A stretch of DNA of 64,000 nt from Toxoplasma gondii ME49 (GCF_000006565.2 NC_031468.1:186001-250000), one strand, 5' to 3'; counted from the stretch's first letter, positions 46,708-59,944 are shown. Made by a program: numbers and translations. Notes: generated by a model from the sequence alone, not told the origin.

Positions 46708-49700
46708 ATGGGGGGACGGCCAGGTGAGGGGAATCGAGGCTCCGGGGCTTCATGTGGACCGTCAGTTCAGGGCTCGCTTCCCGGGAGAACGCTTCCGGCG
46801 GCGCGGCACGTGGAAAAAAAACGCAAGCATTTGATGGAAGAGCGGGAGGCGGAGCAGTTTTTCGGCGGTGTGTCTTCGCTGCAAGATGCGGGCAAGCATC
46901 CATCCCTTTCTCTGCAGAAGGCGCGGCTTGTCCGGTCTTCTCTGTTTCGCATGCAACTCGACAAACTCGCGAAAGCCGCTCGAGGGAACGTGCCTGCCAG
47001 GCTTTTTGTGGCCGGAGCCGACCGAGGCGGCTCGCGCATGACTGGTGACGCGAAGACCGATGAAGAGTGCAGCGACGCGGATCCGACAGAGCTGCGACAG
47101 AAGCAGCGAAAGAAGCAACGTCAAGCCTCCATGGGCGCGCGCGGCAGGGGAGAAGACTCTGAGGAAACAGAGGCGATTGCAGCCTTCCTCGTGTACCTCC
47201 GACAGATGCTGAGAGAGGCGCCGACGGACGAAGTCTCCTTCGAAAAGGAACCAGGCCGGAACATTCAAAGCCGGCCCCTCACGCCGCTCCTTGCGTCTGT
47301 CTCCTCGACTTCCGCCTTCGCGTCTGTCTCTGCGGATCTTGCTGGATTCCGATTCGATGCCCCCACAGGCGTCAAAGTCGTAGGAAGTTTCCCCCTCGGA
47401 CTCATGAGCAGCTTCGACAAAAATGTTGACGTCGCCGTCGAAATGCCCGCCCACATGTTCCAAAACAAAGATTACTTGAACTACAGGTGAGGAGAGAAAC
47501 TCCAAACGACAATGCCACAGACGCTCCTCAGCTCGGCCCCCGCCTCCCATGTCTTCTAACGTTTTCGCGACGCTAGCAAGGCTCGCACCTAGAAACGCGG
47601 AGTTCGCGATTCGCAACGCCCTCCATGGCTTGTTGTTTTTCCAGTCTCCTTCGTGTCACCTCTCTGGGCCGCTTGTTCTGAGCCTTTTTCTCCAGTTTTT
47701 GGTTCTGAATCGTTCACGCCATGCAACAGAAAGAGATACGTCATGGACGGCGAAGCGTGTGTTTTGTTTTCTTCGCTGTTCAGCCTTTGCGGTCAACCTG
47801 TTGTTTTTCGTTCTCGTCCTCTTTACGTTCTCGGCTGTTTCAGCGCCAGAACCGCTTCGGCTGTCTCCTTTCTCTCATGGCACCTGCGTTCCCTCCTGTG
47901 GATTTCAAACCGCGTTTCGCTTCTGTTGTTTTCTCTCCTACCTTTTTTCTCTCGTGTCTCCTTTTCTCTCCTGTGCCGTTTTCACGCATGTATCTCGTGA
48001 GTCGTTCCAGTTCTCCTTCGCCTTCGCGTGAGTCCGCTCCTCGGCGCTGCGACAAACAGTAGAACCTGGTCCGGTAAACCACGACCTGGGAGATGGCGTT
48101 AGGTCGTGGAAAACCAACTTCGAAACCACAGATACAGATTTGTACAAAGATGCTACCGCGTTCTCCGTACGAACCTGGCATTAAGAACATGAACATCGTA
48201 GCTTTTCCGCGCGGCTCTCTGGTACCACCAAAACCGCCTTTCGCTCTTTGGTTTCTCCTCAGGTACCTTGCGAAGCGAAGCGCGTACGTCGAGCGTCTGT
48301 ATCGCCATGTCCGGGCGTCTCTCTCAGCGCATTTCCCCTCGTCTCTCTCTCACAAGTCGACGGCGGCCTGTCCTGAGACCGCGCGTCGTGTCGGCCTCCT
48401 CGCGCCGTTCTCTGTGCCGCGTGTGGCGCTTCAGCTGTGGCAGGGAGAGGCGGCGAAGCCCATTCTGGTCATTGGCTTCGCCTCTCGAGGCTCTCCTTCC
48501 ACAGAAGACGCCAGTGCTCCTCAGACACCAAAACGCATGCAGCTGTCGCCCCCCGATCTGAGCGCGTGGACAGTGCGTCTGTTGTTCACGCCTGCGTCGC
48601 CGCTTTTCAAAGAGCACCTGCTCGCCCCGACGCGGAACTGCGTCCGAGCGCCCACCTTCTGTCTCCGCGACGAAGGCGTCTCCGCAGAGCAGGAGCAAAG
48701 CGAGGGCCTCCCGCCCACGCCGTACTACAACGGCCTGGTGTTGGAGGATCTGCGCATGCAGGTGCGACAAAAACGCATGCACCAGTGCTGCCAGGAGTTC
48801 GGCGAGGCCTTCCGAGACGCCGTGCAAATCCTCAAAGTCTGGGCTAGCCGCGGCGGCCGGAGTCTGTTCGCGCTGCCGCCTTCTCGGAAAGGGGTCGCGG
48901 AAAGCGGCGAAAGAAGAGCCGTCCCTGCAACGGGTGAGACAGCAATAACTGGGTGCAGATCATGCGCGACAGAGGGAAAAAGAGCAGCGCACAAAGCGCG
49001 CAAAAATTGCGGGAGCTCTACGATTTCAGACGACAGACGACGATGGCGTTTGGAACGAGTCGCGACTGAGGGGAACGGGCGACGACATGCGCATGCATGA
49101 AAAGCAGATACAAGGGGCAGGTCTTAGGGTAAAAACTGCAGAAATGTGTGAAAAATACAGGAGTTTGCGTAGGTGTGCACGTACAATGGAAAGCTCCATT
49201 TTGCATGAGTAAAAAACGAGCTCGAAGAACTTTGTCGATTCTTAACCCATGGCTTCTTTGCTTCTCGACAACATGAGCTGACTCCGCATGGGTTCCCTGC
49301 CGTCGTTTCTGGGTCTTGGATGTCTTTTGTACATCTGTGCTCTTGTGGTCGTGGCTGCTCTGAACATGTGCCATTCTCCTGAAGACTCAGACGAGGCTGG
49401 CGCGTCTCTCGTCTCTATAATGCTCACGTGGACTCTTCGTAATCTCTCTAACCGTTCAAAGGCTGGAAACGCGCCTGCTCACATTCCCGTCACTTCTAGT
49501 TTTTTGCTGTTTGGGTTTTTGTCTCCGTCTGTTATGCTCCTCTCACATCGCTCTCTCTTCACCGCCCCACTTGTCTCTTCTTCCCTTCTACCTCTTTCAT
49601 CTAAACCAGTAGTCCAACTCGTAGGATATCCTACGAGTTGGACTACTGGTTTAGATCTGGAAGGTCTTTGTTTACCGGATCCAAGTTTTATTGTGCTTTT

Positions 49701-51364
49701 CATGACCATCATGTTAACCGCATTAAGTATAGTGGTATCCAACATACATTTAGAAAACCAACATTTATATACAAGCTCTCTGTGTGGCGTTTCCTCCGCA
49801 GGTGTGGACGGCGCGACGTTGGCGATGCTTTGCGGGCATGTCTGTGCGTCCCATCGCGACGTAGCGTCGTCTGCGTCTGCTCACGACATTTTCGTTTTGA
49901 CTCTTTCCTTCCTCTCGACTGCGGATTTCCTTAGTTCCTACTACGTCTTTGGCCACTCTCAGACCTTCCCTCGCGCCCGTCTCCAGGTTGCTCCTCGCTC
50001 CGATGGCCCAGCCGTTTTGTCTCCCTCTGTCTCCTCCTCTGTCTCCTCCTCTGTCTCCTCAAGCAAGGACGAAGGGACCTTGGGGCGCCTGAGCCTCGCG
50101 TCGGGCGTGGTGGCCGAGGCTCTGCTGTTTGACGGTGACGACTGCATCCACAACTTGCTCTGGCGCATGCAGCTGCATATGGCTGAGCTGCAGCAGCTCG
50201 CGAGGAGCAGCTTGCGGGCTGTGGAGTCCCTGAAGGATCCCTTCGACGCGTTGTTTGCCCCCGTGAGTGCCGCATGTGCAGCCGAGAGAGAGCGACGGAG
50301 TGAAGGACAAGAAGCCCATGCAGAGCAGAAAGAAAGAGGAACGGCGGCGCCTACGGGGAAGGCCGACGCCGAGACGGTGCAGCTGGGCCTTCTGCTAGAT
50401 AACGACTTTCATGTGAACCTCCCGCATATCCCGACGCCTGCCGACATTCGCGCCGCGCTTCACCCGGAGGCCTCAGTGCCTCTCCACGATTACTTCTCAT
50501 ACCGCGAGCGCCCTGAGCAGACTGTTGGGGGCGTGCCAGGCGACAAGGCGTCGTCCTCAGGGGTCTACGGCTTACCTGGCGAGGCCGCGGCCAAGGAAGT
50601 GAAACGCGACGCTGGAGTTTCGGAGAGAGACATTCTCCGGGCTCTTGACGAGGGCGCCAAGTGGGAATCGCCATCGCTTCGACTCCTCGCTGCGTCGCTG
50701 CTTCGCGTGCTGGTACGCGCGCTAGGCGACCGAGTCCAGAGCATTCAAATGCGGTTCACCTACCCGACGTTTACTGCGCTCCGTGAGGCCTCGACGAGGA
50801 AAGAAGGCTCGAAGAAGAACGGTGGTGTAGACACACTTGAGGCAACGGTCTTCGGAAATATGCCCTTCACCTGGCAAGACGGATTCGAAGGTAAAAAAAC
50901 AGTTGCGTCACGTTTTCGCGATGCATGCCATACCTGCGATGCAGGCGAAGCCTTCTCGAGGGGGCCAGTCGTCGCCGGTAGCTTTTTCTGAACGTCCTAC
51001 TGAAAGAGTCTTACTTGTGGCTTGTGCCCATTTTATTTCCGCCTGCGTTTTATTTGGGGCTGTCACGCAAGTGCATGCGCTGCGAAAGTTCGCGGGTCCT
51101 GAAGAATCACTCAGGATTCAAATACAAATCGATGTGTCTCGTGTGTATGCGGTTTGCCGGACGAACGGGTCCAGACGAGGATCCGTACGCATATGAATAC
51201 ACATTCAATGATATCTGCTGGTATTTTCCTGTGACTCCAATATTCCACTGAGCATGTCCACACATAGACATGTAGAAAGATACGAACATCCGTGAATGCA
51301 TGCCTACATGCACATACGCATACATACATGTATACATACCAACACGCATACACATGGGCATCGT

Positions 51365-51396
<32 letters not shown>

Positions 51397-54300
51397 CATA
51401 TATATTCATGTATTTCTCAGTTTAGAAGAGTGTGTGCGCATGCAAAAACGTGGGTTGTTTTTCACTTTTGCTTTCAGATGCATTGCTGGACAACAAAGTG
51501 ACGCCTGGACTGCTTCTTTCCTTGAGGCTGAACGGCGCCTCTGCGACGAGGACGCTGGACCGCGGCCCGCCGGCTGCCGTCGCAGGAGGCGTGGACGAGG
51601 CTGTCGAGAGTTTCAAGTGAGTCGAACGTTGCAAAAGTTTTGATTTGTGTACCGGGTCGGCGTCTTGCTGAAACGAAAAGCGAAGGCCCTCCACTGTTAT
51701 ACTTTCGTGTCTCTTTAACATACATTTTGGCCAGGAACTCCATTCTCCGATGTTCAGCTTTCGTCTCTGTTTCGCAGACTTCTTTGCAAAGACTTTTTCA
51801 TTTTTCTGCGTTTGTCCCTCGTTAGCCAATTCGACTGTTTTGTTGTTGTCTCTCTGTTTACCAGAGTCGCGGAACGATGTGGAGGCTGTGTGCACCCGGG
51901 CGTCTGAGTTGCAGATTTTCCATACGTGTACGCCGACAGTGACTGTTCTAAACATGCGTTTTAAACACCCGGGTGCTGCAGACCGTAGCTGTCGCGTTGT
52001 CTCGTAAAGGCTGAACAATTCGTTGACTCGGTTCCGCTGACTTCGTCCATTTAAACTCCAGTTCTTCACCTGAGGAGTCACGTAGGGGCAAACCGCAGGA
52101 AAAAAGCATGTCCGTTCTCAACAAGGCCGCCACGCGCGTGCATGCAACGAGAGTCATCTGAGAGATGGCGACGATGCGACGGACTCTGAAAAAGTTTTGG
52201 GTGTTTGAGTCCAGTTTTCCTTCTTCCAGTGTAATGTGTACTTGTGGCTAGAGGTGGACAGAAGCGGTTGGAGGAGCGTGAGAGACATTCTCTCTACTGA
52301 CCTCGGTGGAAGGTGGAACTACGCAGATGTCGAGCAGCTGCCGGCGTTCTGTGGCCATCCTCTCTAGAGACTCAGTCGCCAAGCCAGGGTCCAGGGTGGA
52401 CTCACTGTGCTGGATCGTGTCCGGAGGCGCGGGGCGTTCGTCGTCATTTCCTGATCCCGATTGTCTGCGAGGGCGTCTGATGAAATTTTTTTTCGGAGTT
52501 CCGCTTTTACGCCTGCGGGCTGTTGGGTTAGTCTTGCAGCGAGCAACTCTCGGTTTACTCCAACTCGTAGTAGCTTCTCCCCAGAAAAAGTTTGTGAGCA
52601 GTCCTTTTCCGTACAGGTGGTTGCCTCCAGTGTGATGGTTGCGTTTTCAGAGCCTTCTGGGGTGCAGGGAAAGTCGAGCTCCGGCGTTTCCAAGATGCTC
52701 AGATTCTGAACACGGTCTTATGGCGAGGCGCGGTCGTGTCTCCGGCGAGTCCCAGTCATTTTTTCTCGCGAACTGCTTGCGCTACGACTGAGGGTGGACT
52801 CTCGCCGCCTCACGTGGAGATCATCAGCTACGCTCTCCGTCGGCACTTTCCAACTTTGTTTCTGCTTCGCGGCGAGGGCGCAGGGCCTGGTGAAGCGGAG
52901 ACGCAGAACTCCGAAGCGCACGAGAAGCACGAGAGGCATGCGAAGAAGGACGGAGGACATTCAGAAACGGTTCCTCGACCTCCAGTTCTTTGCTGGCTGC
53001 AGGGTTCGCCTCTCACCATTTCCGGAGGGGCGCCCGTGAAGGACCGCGAAGTTCACAAGGCTCTACTCCAGGTAAAACACGGTGGACACAACGCAGGAAA
53101 GGTCAACGGTTTCCGAAGAAACTCAGCACTGGGATGTCCCTGTGAACGACAGTTCAACGAAAACGGAGTCGATTCGGGACGAACCGCGGAGTCGTTGCCT
53201 CCATATGTGCATTCGTGGCAACTCGCGAATCCGGGTGTTTGCATTCTGTGCTCACCCGGTCGAGAAGGTCCCTTTTGGGAGCGACACAGAGACAGGAAGA
53301 AAACACGGACAAACGAAGGTGACGGAGACGCGGAGAGACAAGAGTCGAGAGAGTCGAACAGAGAGCAGGGATGAACAGATGAAGAGGTTAGAACGATCGA
53401 GGCAGGGCAGACGGTGTGCCGAGAGACAGAGAGAATCACTGAGAGGTGGAGCTCGCAAACACGAGGACGGGAGAAAGAAAGACCCGCACCGCCATGAGTT
53501 AGAGCCTTGTGCACGCGGTCTTTTGAGGAAACGCATGGGAGAGGAAGCCGATACTCGAGAGGCATTTGCAGAGTGCAATACGCGTCAAGGGATGAGAAAG
53601 CGACGACATGCCACGACAGGAAAGGGAACGGTACGGTGAAGTGTGTCTCTGGGAGAAGTCTTTTGTATGGTCCGCTTTCGATTCTGGATCTTTCACCTTC
53701 AGGCCTTCTCCGAGCTGAAAAACACAATCTGCTCTCTCAGTGGAGTCCCGTTAACAGTGAAGCAAGCGAGATCTACGAGTCCTGCTCTTCGTTACTTCGA
53801 TTTGCCAGTGAACATCTCGCCTGTGCCTGCTTCAGCGGAGGCAGGGGCCGAGCACGGTGAGACAACGCGACAGTGTGTCGGAGCCACACTCTTTCTGAAA
53901 TTCGATATCAACGTCAAGTATAGACCCAAGGAGCGGATGGGTGCTTTCAACCTCTCAGACACTTTCCTTGCTAAGCGTTTATTAACTGCTCTCCAATTCC
54001 AGTGACTCGAATCGGATTCGAATCCAGAGAAGACCACGTGTATTCACTTTAACTTCCTGTTTGGTGGAACTGCACATCCAAGTCACTCAGGGTCAGTCAC
54101 CCGTTCGCAACGACATTTCTTAATTTACTGGCATGGAATTTTCTTCATGTCGTGCGGGTGAAAAAGTAACTCCATGCGTTCCACAACTCTGCTTCGCAGA
54201 TAGTTTGTCAGACACAATCTACGCGGGCAAGTGGCGATTGCAGTCGGTGATCTGAGATGGGAGGAGATCTTGCGCGCTTTTCAGTCTTCCCCTTCAGATC

Positions 54301-57300
54301 TGCGACGGGGACGCGTAGCCTTTGGAATCTTGAAAGCGCGCTGCGGTCGGCGTCTCCCTCACCTCTGGACTCGTTGTGGATGGAGCTACTTTTATCACCG
54401 CGTAGATCGCTAGAAAATCCAAAACGGGTCGCGTGCGGCTCTGCATGTCGAGATGTGTGTTTCTCTCGAATTACATCTCACTCGTGCCACAGTGGTTTCC
54501 TCATCGCTGTTTAAGTTGACCCGTCCTGACTTCTTTCTCAGGCATGCGCACCGTTCACCCAGTAGTTCTCGAATTCGAGAGTTCCTCAGGCTGGCCAGAA
54601 GACCCTCTCGCCATCCGAAAAATCAAAACTGCGTTTCTCCTTGCAATGCAGTAAGGCCACCCTTCAGAGAATCACCCACAGACACGCTCGACCGTCTGCC
54701 TCCTCACAGTGTCATCTATAGGTGTGTTCACAGCCCACCTTAACATAAATTCGTATATACGCGTATATTCGTGTATGTATATATATATATATATATATAT
54801 GTACGCGCACAAATGTGTACACACTTATATATTTGTATATATCTATATATATGTATACATATGTGTATATACGTCTCTGTACAGATTGTGTCGTTATCGA
54901 CAAAGGTATGGTTGGAGACGTGTAGTTTGGTGTCCAGATGTTGAGCGTTGCAGCTTGCACGTTGTGGTTGCTGTGCAAGTGTGGCTTTTGTCTGTGTTTC
55001 AGATCCGAGCTTCTGTCTGACTATGGCATCAGCGGCACGGTCACGGAGGACTTCCTCGACGTCGAAGTGACGTCGTTTATCTTTCGGCTTTCGATTTTCC
55101 ATCCTGCAGACGTTCTCGCAGCGGGTGCTGTGTATGCGGAGCCGACCAGTGAGCCGCTCGCGAGGCACCTGAAAGGACTGCCTGAGCGTCTGGTGGGCCT
55201 TGGCTCTCACGCGGGTGATTCTCTGAGAGCCGCGAACGGTTCTGCGCGGGGTTTGTGCAACGCAGATTCGCTCTCTGGAGAGCAAGAGGCGAGCGACAAG
55301 GACAACAAGGTCGCCGAAATCGTCTCACTTCTCACGGCGGACGACGAAGACGGCAGCGCCGCGAGGAAGAACGGTCTTGACTTTCTAGGTCTGGCCCTTC
55401 TTTCGGGGGTAGAGAGTGACGCTAAGAGACTCATGAAGCAAGAAATGCAGAGCCTTCAACAGCTGCGACACCTCTGGTGGGAGCCGCAAATCGCGGGCGT
55501 TTTGCAAGCATGCGCGATGCGCTTTCCGGCGTTCGGAGGTACGAGGACTCGTCACGCACTCGACTGTAGAATAGATGCCTTCACCAAGTGCAGAAGGACC
55601 ATCCACGCCGATGAAGAATGGCAGCGCTAATTGTCTCGCAGGCAATGAGATATAGGCGTGACTATCTCGTGGCATTGTTATTTCGGTGAAGGGGCAGGAC
55701 GTCTTTTGTCAGGTGGCACAGACTTCGTATGCATATGTGAAGTTCAGCAGTCGTGTTCCTGTCAATCAGGGCGACCATGGCGATGAACGAAGGTCTGCAC
55801 AACGCAGTGAAAACAGCTTTTCTCTTTCGGTGCCGTCTTACCGTTTGTATGAACAGGCTCTGTGTGGCTGGTCTGGCGGTGGCTCGGCGAAATGCAACTC
55901 CCGGGTCTCTTCCGAGTTGCAGAGCACCTGACGGCGACAGTCTTCGTAGACCATCGGCGTCACGGCTTTGCTGCGCCCCCGCAATCCCCCCAGGTCGCCT
56001 TTTTGAGGTGCGTTTTTTGACAATCCGCTGACCCTTTGGATTGCCACCTTTAACGCGTCCTTATCTCGAAGATGCAGATTGTTCTGCTGAGTCCTGAAAA
56101 TCAGTCTCTGGACCTTTGTAATTGCAACCGTATAGACCTCCTTTATCCCAAATTTACGGAGTGTTTTGCCGGTTTTCAAGAACACTCGTTTGACTTCCTT
56201 GACCGCAGCTCATACGTACCGTTGTCCCGAAGTTGCTACCTGTTTCGCAAAGCATCTACCAACCGACCAAAACTCCCGATGTGTTTCTGGTGCTCATGCA
56301 AAAGTCTAGTAACGCTTCTCAAGTGTCAGCAGTAGAGCTTAAACTGTAGAAGAGTCGAGGCTCACCGTACGCACCTGGCGCAAAAAGCGTGCATCCACTC
56401 ACCGGCGGCAGAGCTCAGCATCGCGAAAGAGATATCATGGCGCGATATTTGTGATTGGTATTTTTGATGCATATGTGACGGCTGCAGAGAGGGTGGTCCG
56501 TGCTGACAAGTGACTGTGTCTTGGAGAGTTGTCTTCAGAGTCCGAGCACGCATTGTGCCTCTGTGCGAATCTGCGTGTCAGGTTCCTGCACCTCGTCGCC
56601 AATTTTGAGTGGCGTTCTCGACCTCTTCGTGTGTGCTTTGATGTTGACACCCCGTTGAACGCGGAGCAAGAAAGGCTCTCTGATGCCTCGTTTGATCGGT
56701 GGGTCTCTCGCTTTTTTTCGACCATGACGTTGGCGGTGTTTTCCCGGATTTCTGGTCTCAGTTACTTCCACTGCGTCCGTAGCACTTTACTTTTAGAGGC
56801 GGAACAACAGGCAACTTGCAGCGGCTGTTCCTTCTCACAGAGTTCCACCTGTTCTACCATGCTTCTTAGACGTTCATAAACGTCTGTCCTCTTCTCCAGA
56901 ATACGTCGGCAAAGAAGCTGCGAACGCGTCTGTGTGACTCTTTTTAATTTATTAAAAAACGTTGTAGCTAAGAAGGGATTGTGTATAAAAAGATGTTTAC
57001 CAACGCGTTTGTGCCCCGTGCGTGGGTCGGCCGCTTCGTGGGGGTGTCGCGGTTGACGCCTACAACTGCGTTTTTTTTATCGCAAACGTGCGGGATCTTC
57101 TGTGAACATACATGGGTGGATGATCAAGCTGGCAAGGTAGTGTGCTTACGCCTGTAGTTTATCGGGACTAAAGTCGCCGTAATCTAATGAAAGGTTTGTG
57201 CTGCCTTGTTTCGACATCGTACAGGCTTCCTGCAGCGCATGTGTTACGCTCATACAACGGCGTTATTCCCAAACAGCTGGTTTTGGTTAGGTGAACGAGT

Positions 57301-58511
57301 CGCTTTGTACTCAGCTTTGCGAATGTCTGCAGTTTTCGGCTATACCCGACAATCCACACCGTGTTCGATCCTCACGGGTTCCTCATCCCGACGCCAGAGC
57401 CCGCCACATTTGACCGATTCGTTCAGAATGCGCGGTGAGCGTTTGCTCGAGCTTCCAGTGTTATGTCTTCATTTGAGCAGTGTGATGAGGTCGTATTCCT
57501 TCTCCGTGCGAATATGGCGTCGTTAAGATTATAAGTGTTCCAGATTTAGAACCAAAGAGACACCCTGTGGATCATAGGTGATTTGCAGCGTGTGTGCGTC
57601 TCTAACGCTGGGTGTTCTACGTGGCCCATAAGTCTGTTGTTCTCTCTTGCTCGTATAGATGTTTGCAATGTGTACAGTCCACTGTGCATAGGTAGATGGT
57701 TGCGTGCGTATCCCGTTTATCAGTGGGCAAATGACTCCGGATGCAATTTGGAAAGCCCCGCGGGTGTTGCCGATCTTTGTTTTTCGTTGATGGACAGCAG
57801 GGTGGCATTTCCCCCGCATCATCGGCTAACGCCGCCCGAGTCCTGCGTTGAATCCTCCCATTTTTGCTCGGACTGTCTGTGACTGTCTTCAGATCGGCGC
57901 TGCTGAAACTCAGTGGCACACTCAGTCGGCCGTCAACAACCGCCGATGTATGGAGAGAAGTTTTTACACCAGACTTGCGGTCATTCGACATTGTTCTTTC
58001 GCTTGTCGATCCTCTGAGGGCGCACGCAGGTGCGGCGAGCAAAAAGGTATCTCACAAGCGTTATGCAAATGTGGAGTCTATCCACACAACGGACAACGCG
58101 ATGTCGCTATGCGGCCTCGAGATGCCCGCATGCAGACGGCGGTATCTTTTTCTCCGACTTATCAGCCAGCTTCGGGAAGCGTACTCTGATGCTCTTATTC
58201 TGGCTTACAATCCCGTGGCGGCGTCTTTAATGGCGGGGGGCATGCCGGCTTTTCTTGCTCTAAAAATCCGCCCGGGTCCTCTGATCATGCGCCGCGCGGA
58301 TCCCGCAGTTCTGTTGCCTCTCTGTGGCATTCAGACGAATGATGGTGGCTCCGATAGCGAGGAAGAGCATACCGACGCCGAAGAGTGTGTGAAACGAAAG
58401 AATCCCAAGCAGAGCTGCTCTTTTGAACTGACTGTAAATCCAGTTCTACTGGTCAGCTCTCTGATGTCCATGGCTCACGGTCTAGTTGAGTCTGTGCACG
58501 TCCTGACTTGA
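46708..58511 (+). CDS. UTP22: UTP22/NOL6 (Nrap-domain) small-subunit processome protein, 12 exons, 1628 aa
   Basis: Exons: 46708-47486, 48263-48933, 49802-50890, 51478-51616, 52651-53071, 53703-53856, 54542-54650, 55003-55538, 55857-56007, 56582-56698, 57333-57434, 57893-58511; all GT-AG, phases agree (4887 nt). The start ATG is in a GCCATGG context. Nrap landmarks appear in order: VVGSFPLGL and [15 protein letters not shown] (about 224-260), [13 protein letters not shown] (exon 2), the LLWRMQLHM region (exon 3), [14 protein letters not shown] (895-908), [21 protein letters not shown] (exon 7), [20 protein letters not shown] (exon 8), [29 protein letters not shown] (exons 9-10) and [18 protein letters not shown] (exon 12). 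UTP22 acts in the nucleolus in 18S rRNA maturation. The protein is longer than human NOL6 (about 1146 aa) because of a basic N-terminal extension and low-complexity inserts. Neither catalysis nor RNA binding is directly visible. Confidence 0.94.
49599..49656. repeat. 58-bp perfect palindrome in UTP22 intron 2
   Basis: The left arm 49599-49627 (beginning ATCTAAACCAGTAGTCC) is the exact reverse complement of the right arm 49628-49656, with no spacer. Pairing ends where C faces C on both flanks. It lies in the intron 48934-49801, and its right arm runs directly into the mitochondrial-like segment. Confidence 0.95.
49628..49788 (+). mobile_element. Probable nuclear insertion of mitochondrial DNA (NUMT) in UTP22 intron 2
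   Basis: About 160 bp, more AT-rich than the surrounding intron, stays open in a frame reading [20 protein letters not shown] and then a very hydrophobic stretch, typical of a mitochondrial membrane protein fragment. A related, diverged segment occurs at 27448. Coccidian nuclear genomes are known to carry many short mitochondrial fragments. I cannot fix which mitochondrial gene this is (a cytochrome oxidase subunit or cytochrome b fragment is likely) or whether it joins two rearranged mtDNA blocks. The right edge near 49788 is approximate; the intron acceptor follows at 49801. Confidence 0.6.
50025..50060 (+). repeat. 12-nt coding tandem repeat (Ser/Val) in UTP22 exon 3
   Basis: Three 12-nt units built on TCT-GTC-TCC-TCC encode [12 protein letters not shown] inside a low-complexity insert of the protein. 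The units are nearly identical, which suggests recent slippage. Confidence 0.85.
51373..51405. repeat. (TA)n microsatellite in UTP22 intron 3
   Basis: TA array preceded by CA/TA-rich sequence, inside the intron 50891-51477. Confidence 0.85.
54777..54866. repeat. Two (TA)n-rich tracts in UTP22 intron 7
   Basis: A pure TA array near 54779-54801 and an interrupted one near 54826-54862, inside the short intron 54651-55002. Confidence 0.85.
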
Positions 58512-59944
58512 TCAGGTGTTTCGTACCGAGCACAATGGGGGCAGAACATGCAGTGGAGTCTATTTTCCCAACTAAGCTAATATCGAAAAAATTGGGCATC
58601 TGGTCTTGTTTATTCTGTCTGCTTGCCCCCTCCCTCTGATTTGATGGTGGATGTCTTCCACGTTCAGTCTCAATGCTGAATTAGGTTTTCAGCGGTTTCT
58701 ATGTGGCAAAAACCTGCTCTGATCCCTGTAATTCTTCGGCTCGAAAATGTCTTTTGCCAAACTTGGCAGTGAATAATACAAGGGACGAAAGTCTAAAAGG
58801 CGCCCATCACTCGGGCCTTATTCCCCAACACTCGATAGCAACTATCTCGGGTTAGATGGTTATAAGTATATAAACAAGGCAATTCGGATGCGCGTACGTG
58901 GAAGCTCAAGACTACGTTTCGACAGACACGGTATGGGTGGGCTAGGTAGAATTCAGTGAATGAGCTTTCTGGTGTCTTACAGGGAGAGAAGGTGAACTTC
59001 GTCTGGGGTGTCACAAGGTGAAAACAAGTATTCCGTACACACCTCGTGTTTTTCCAATGTTACGCTAGTTTCACAGTTTGCTTTGACATGGAAAGGGGAG
59101 GAAGAGGTGACAATATTCACTGACGAAAACGAATTCCTGGTGCAAATGGTGCAAAGGGCTCCGTGGAGCCTGCATATCGCATTCATTCCTCGTTTTTCGG
59201 ACACAGTACCTGTACGGAACAACAATGCTGAACAACAGCCTCTGGGGAGCCTATGTCTACATCACGAGGTTTCTGAGGGCGCCTCACTAAACGAAGGAGC
59301 ATGCTGTGTTCCTCGTAATACGAACGAGGAAAGGTGAAAAAAAACGTCCGCTAAGTAGGCAACGGAAAGTAAAGCTTCTCCAGGTCGCAGGACCCGGGAG
59401 CGAATATCAACAGTAATGATGTACCGTGATTATTGTTTTGTGAACACACACAAGCATTGGACCCTTCTTTGTTTCTGGTAGTGAGGTCCTTGCAGCAAAA
59501 CCACGACTGCAAAGAAATCGATGCATTCAACCGTTGGAAGCAACAGGGAGAAACGAGAAATAGGTGTTTCAGTGTCGGTTACCTCCCTGTGGCAACCGAG
59601 TTGTCAAGCACACAAATCTGGTTTCCTAACGACAACAACGCGTCTCAACATACCAATTCATGCCAAGTATGAAAAACGTGGAAACAAAACTATGGCCCAT
59701 GACCCGCGAGAAAAGAAATGTGTTACAAAAAAAAGGGTTGTTCAGCCGGGAGTAGTTTACGCTCTCGGAGAAAAAAAATAAGACAGTTTCCAGGACGCGG
59801 GAAATCCCTGACTTCCTTTATCTGGTTATTCAGCTTCTGACATGCGTACGCATACGTATGCATAGAAGCATTCGTACTATCCGATTCGTCTGTACGGCGT
59901 AGAGGCGGAGGATCAATTCCCTGTGTTTTGTGAATTGATCTGTA
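58512..59944. other. Convergent 3' region between UTP22 and the kinase-like gene
   Basis: Holds the 3' UTRs of two convergent genes. Short frames only; no RNA gene or repeat recognised. Confidence 0.5.

Noticed and set aside
46762..47616. 284-codon reverse-strand frame
   Set aside because: Shadow of UTP22 exon 1; it contains the reverse reading of the conserved VDVAVEMP block and no motif of its own.
47549..48062. Hydrophobic frames of 113-160 codons suggesting a membrane protein
   Set aside because: They lie entirely within UTP22 intron 1, whose pyrimidine-rich sequence translates to Phe/Leu/Ser in all frames.
48324..48827. Long reverse-strand frame over UTP22 exon 2
   Set aside because: It lies antisense to an exon with clear Nrap homology; high GC at third positions keeps the reverse frame open.
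55753..56031. Open frame of 92 codons starting at 55753
   Set aside because: It is a shadow of UTP22 exon 9, which reads in another frame (RWLGEMQL through PPQSPQ) and matches the Nrap family in phase.
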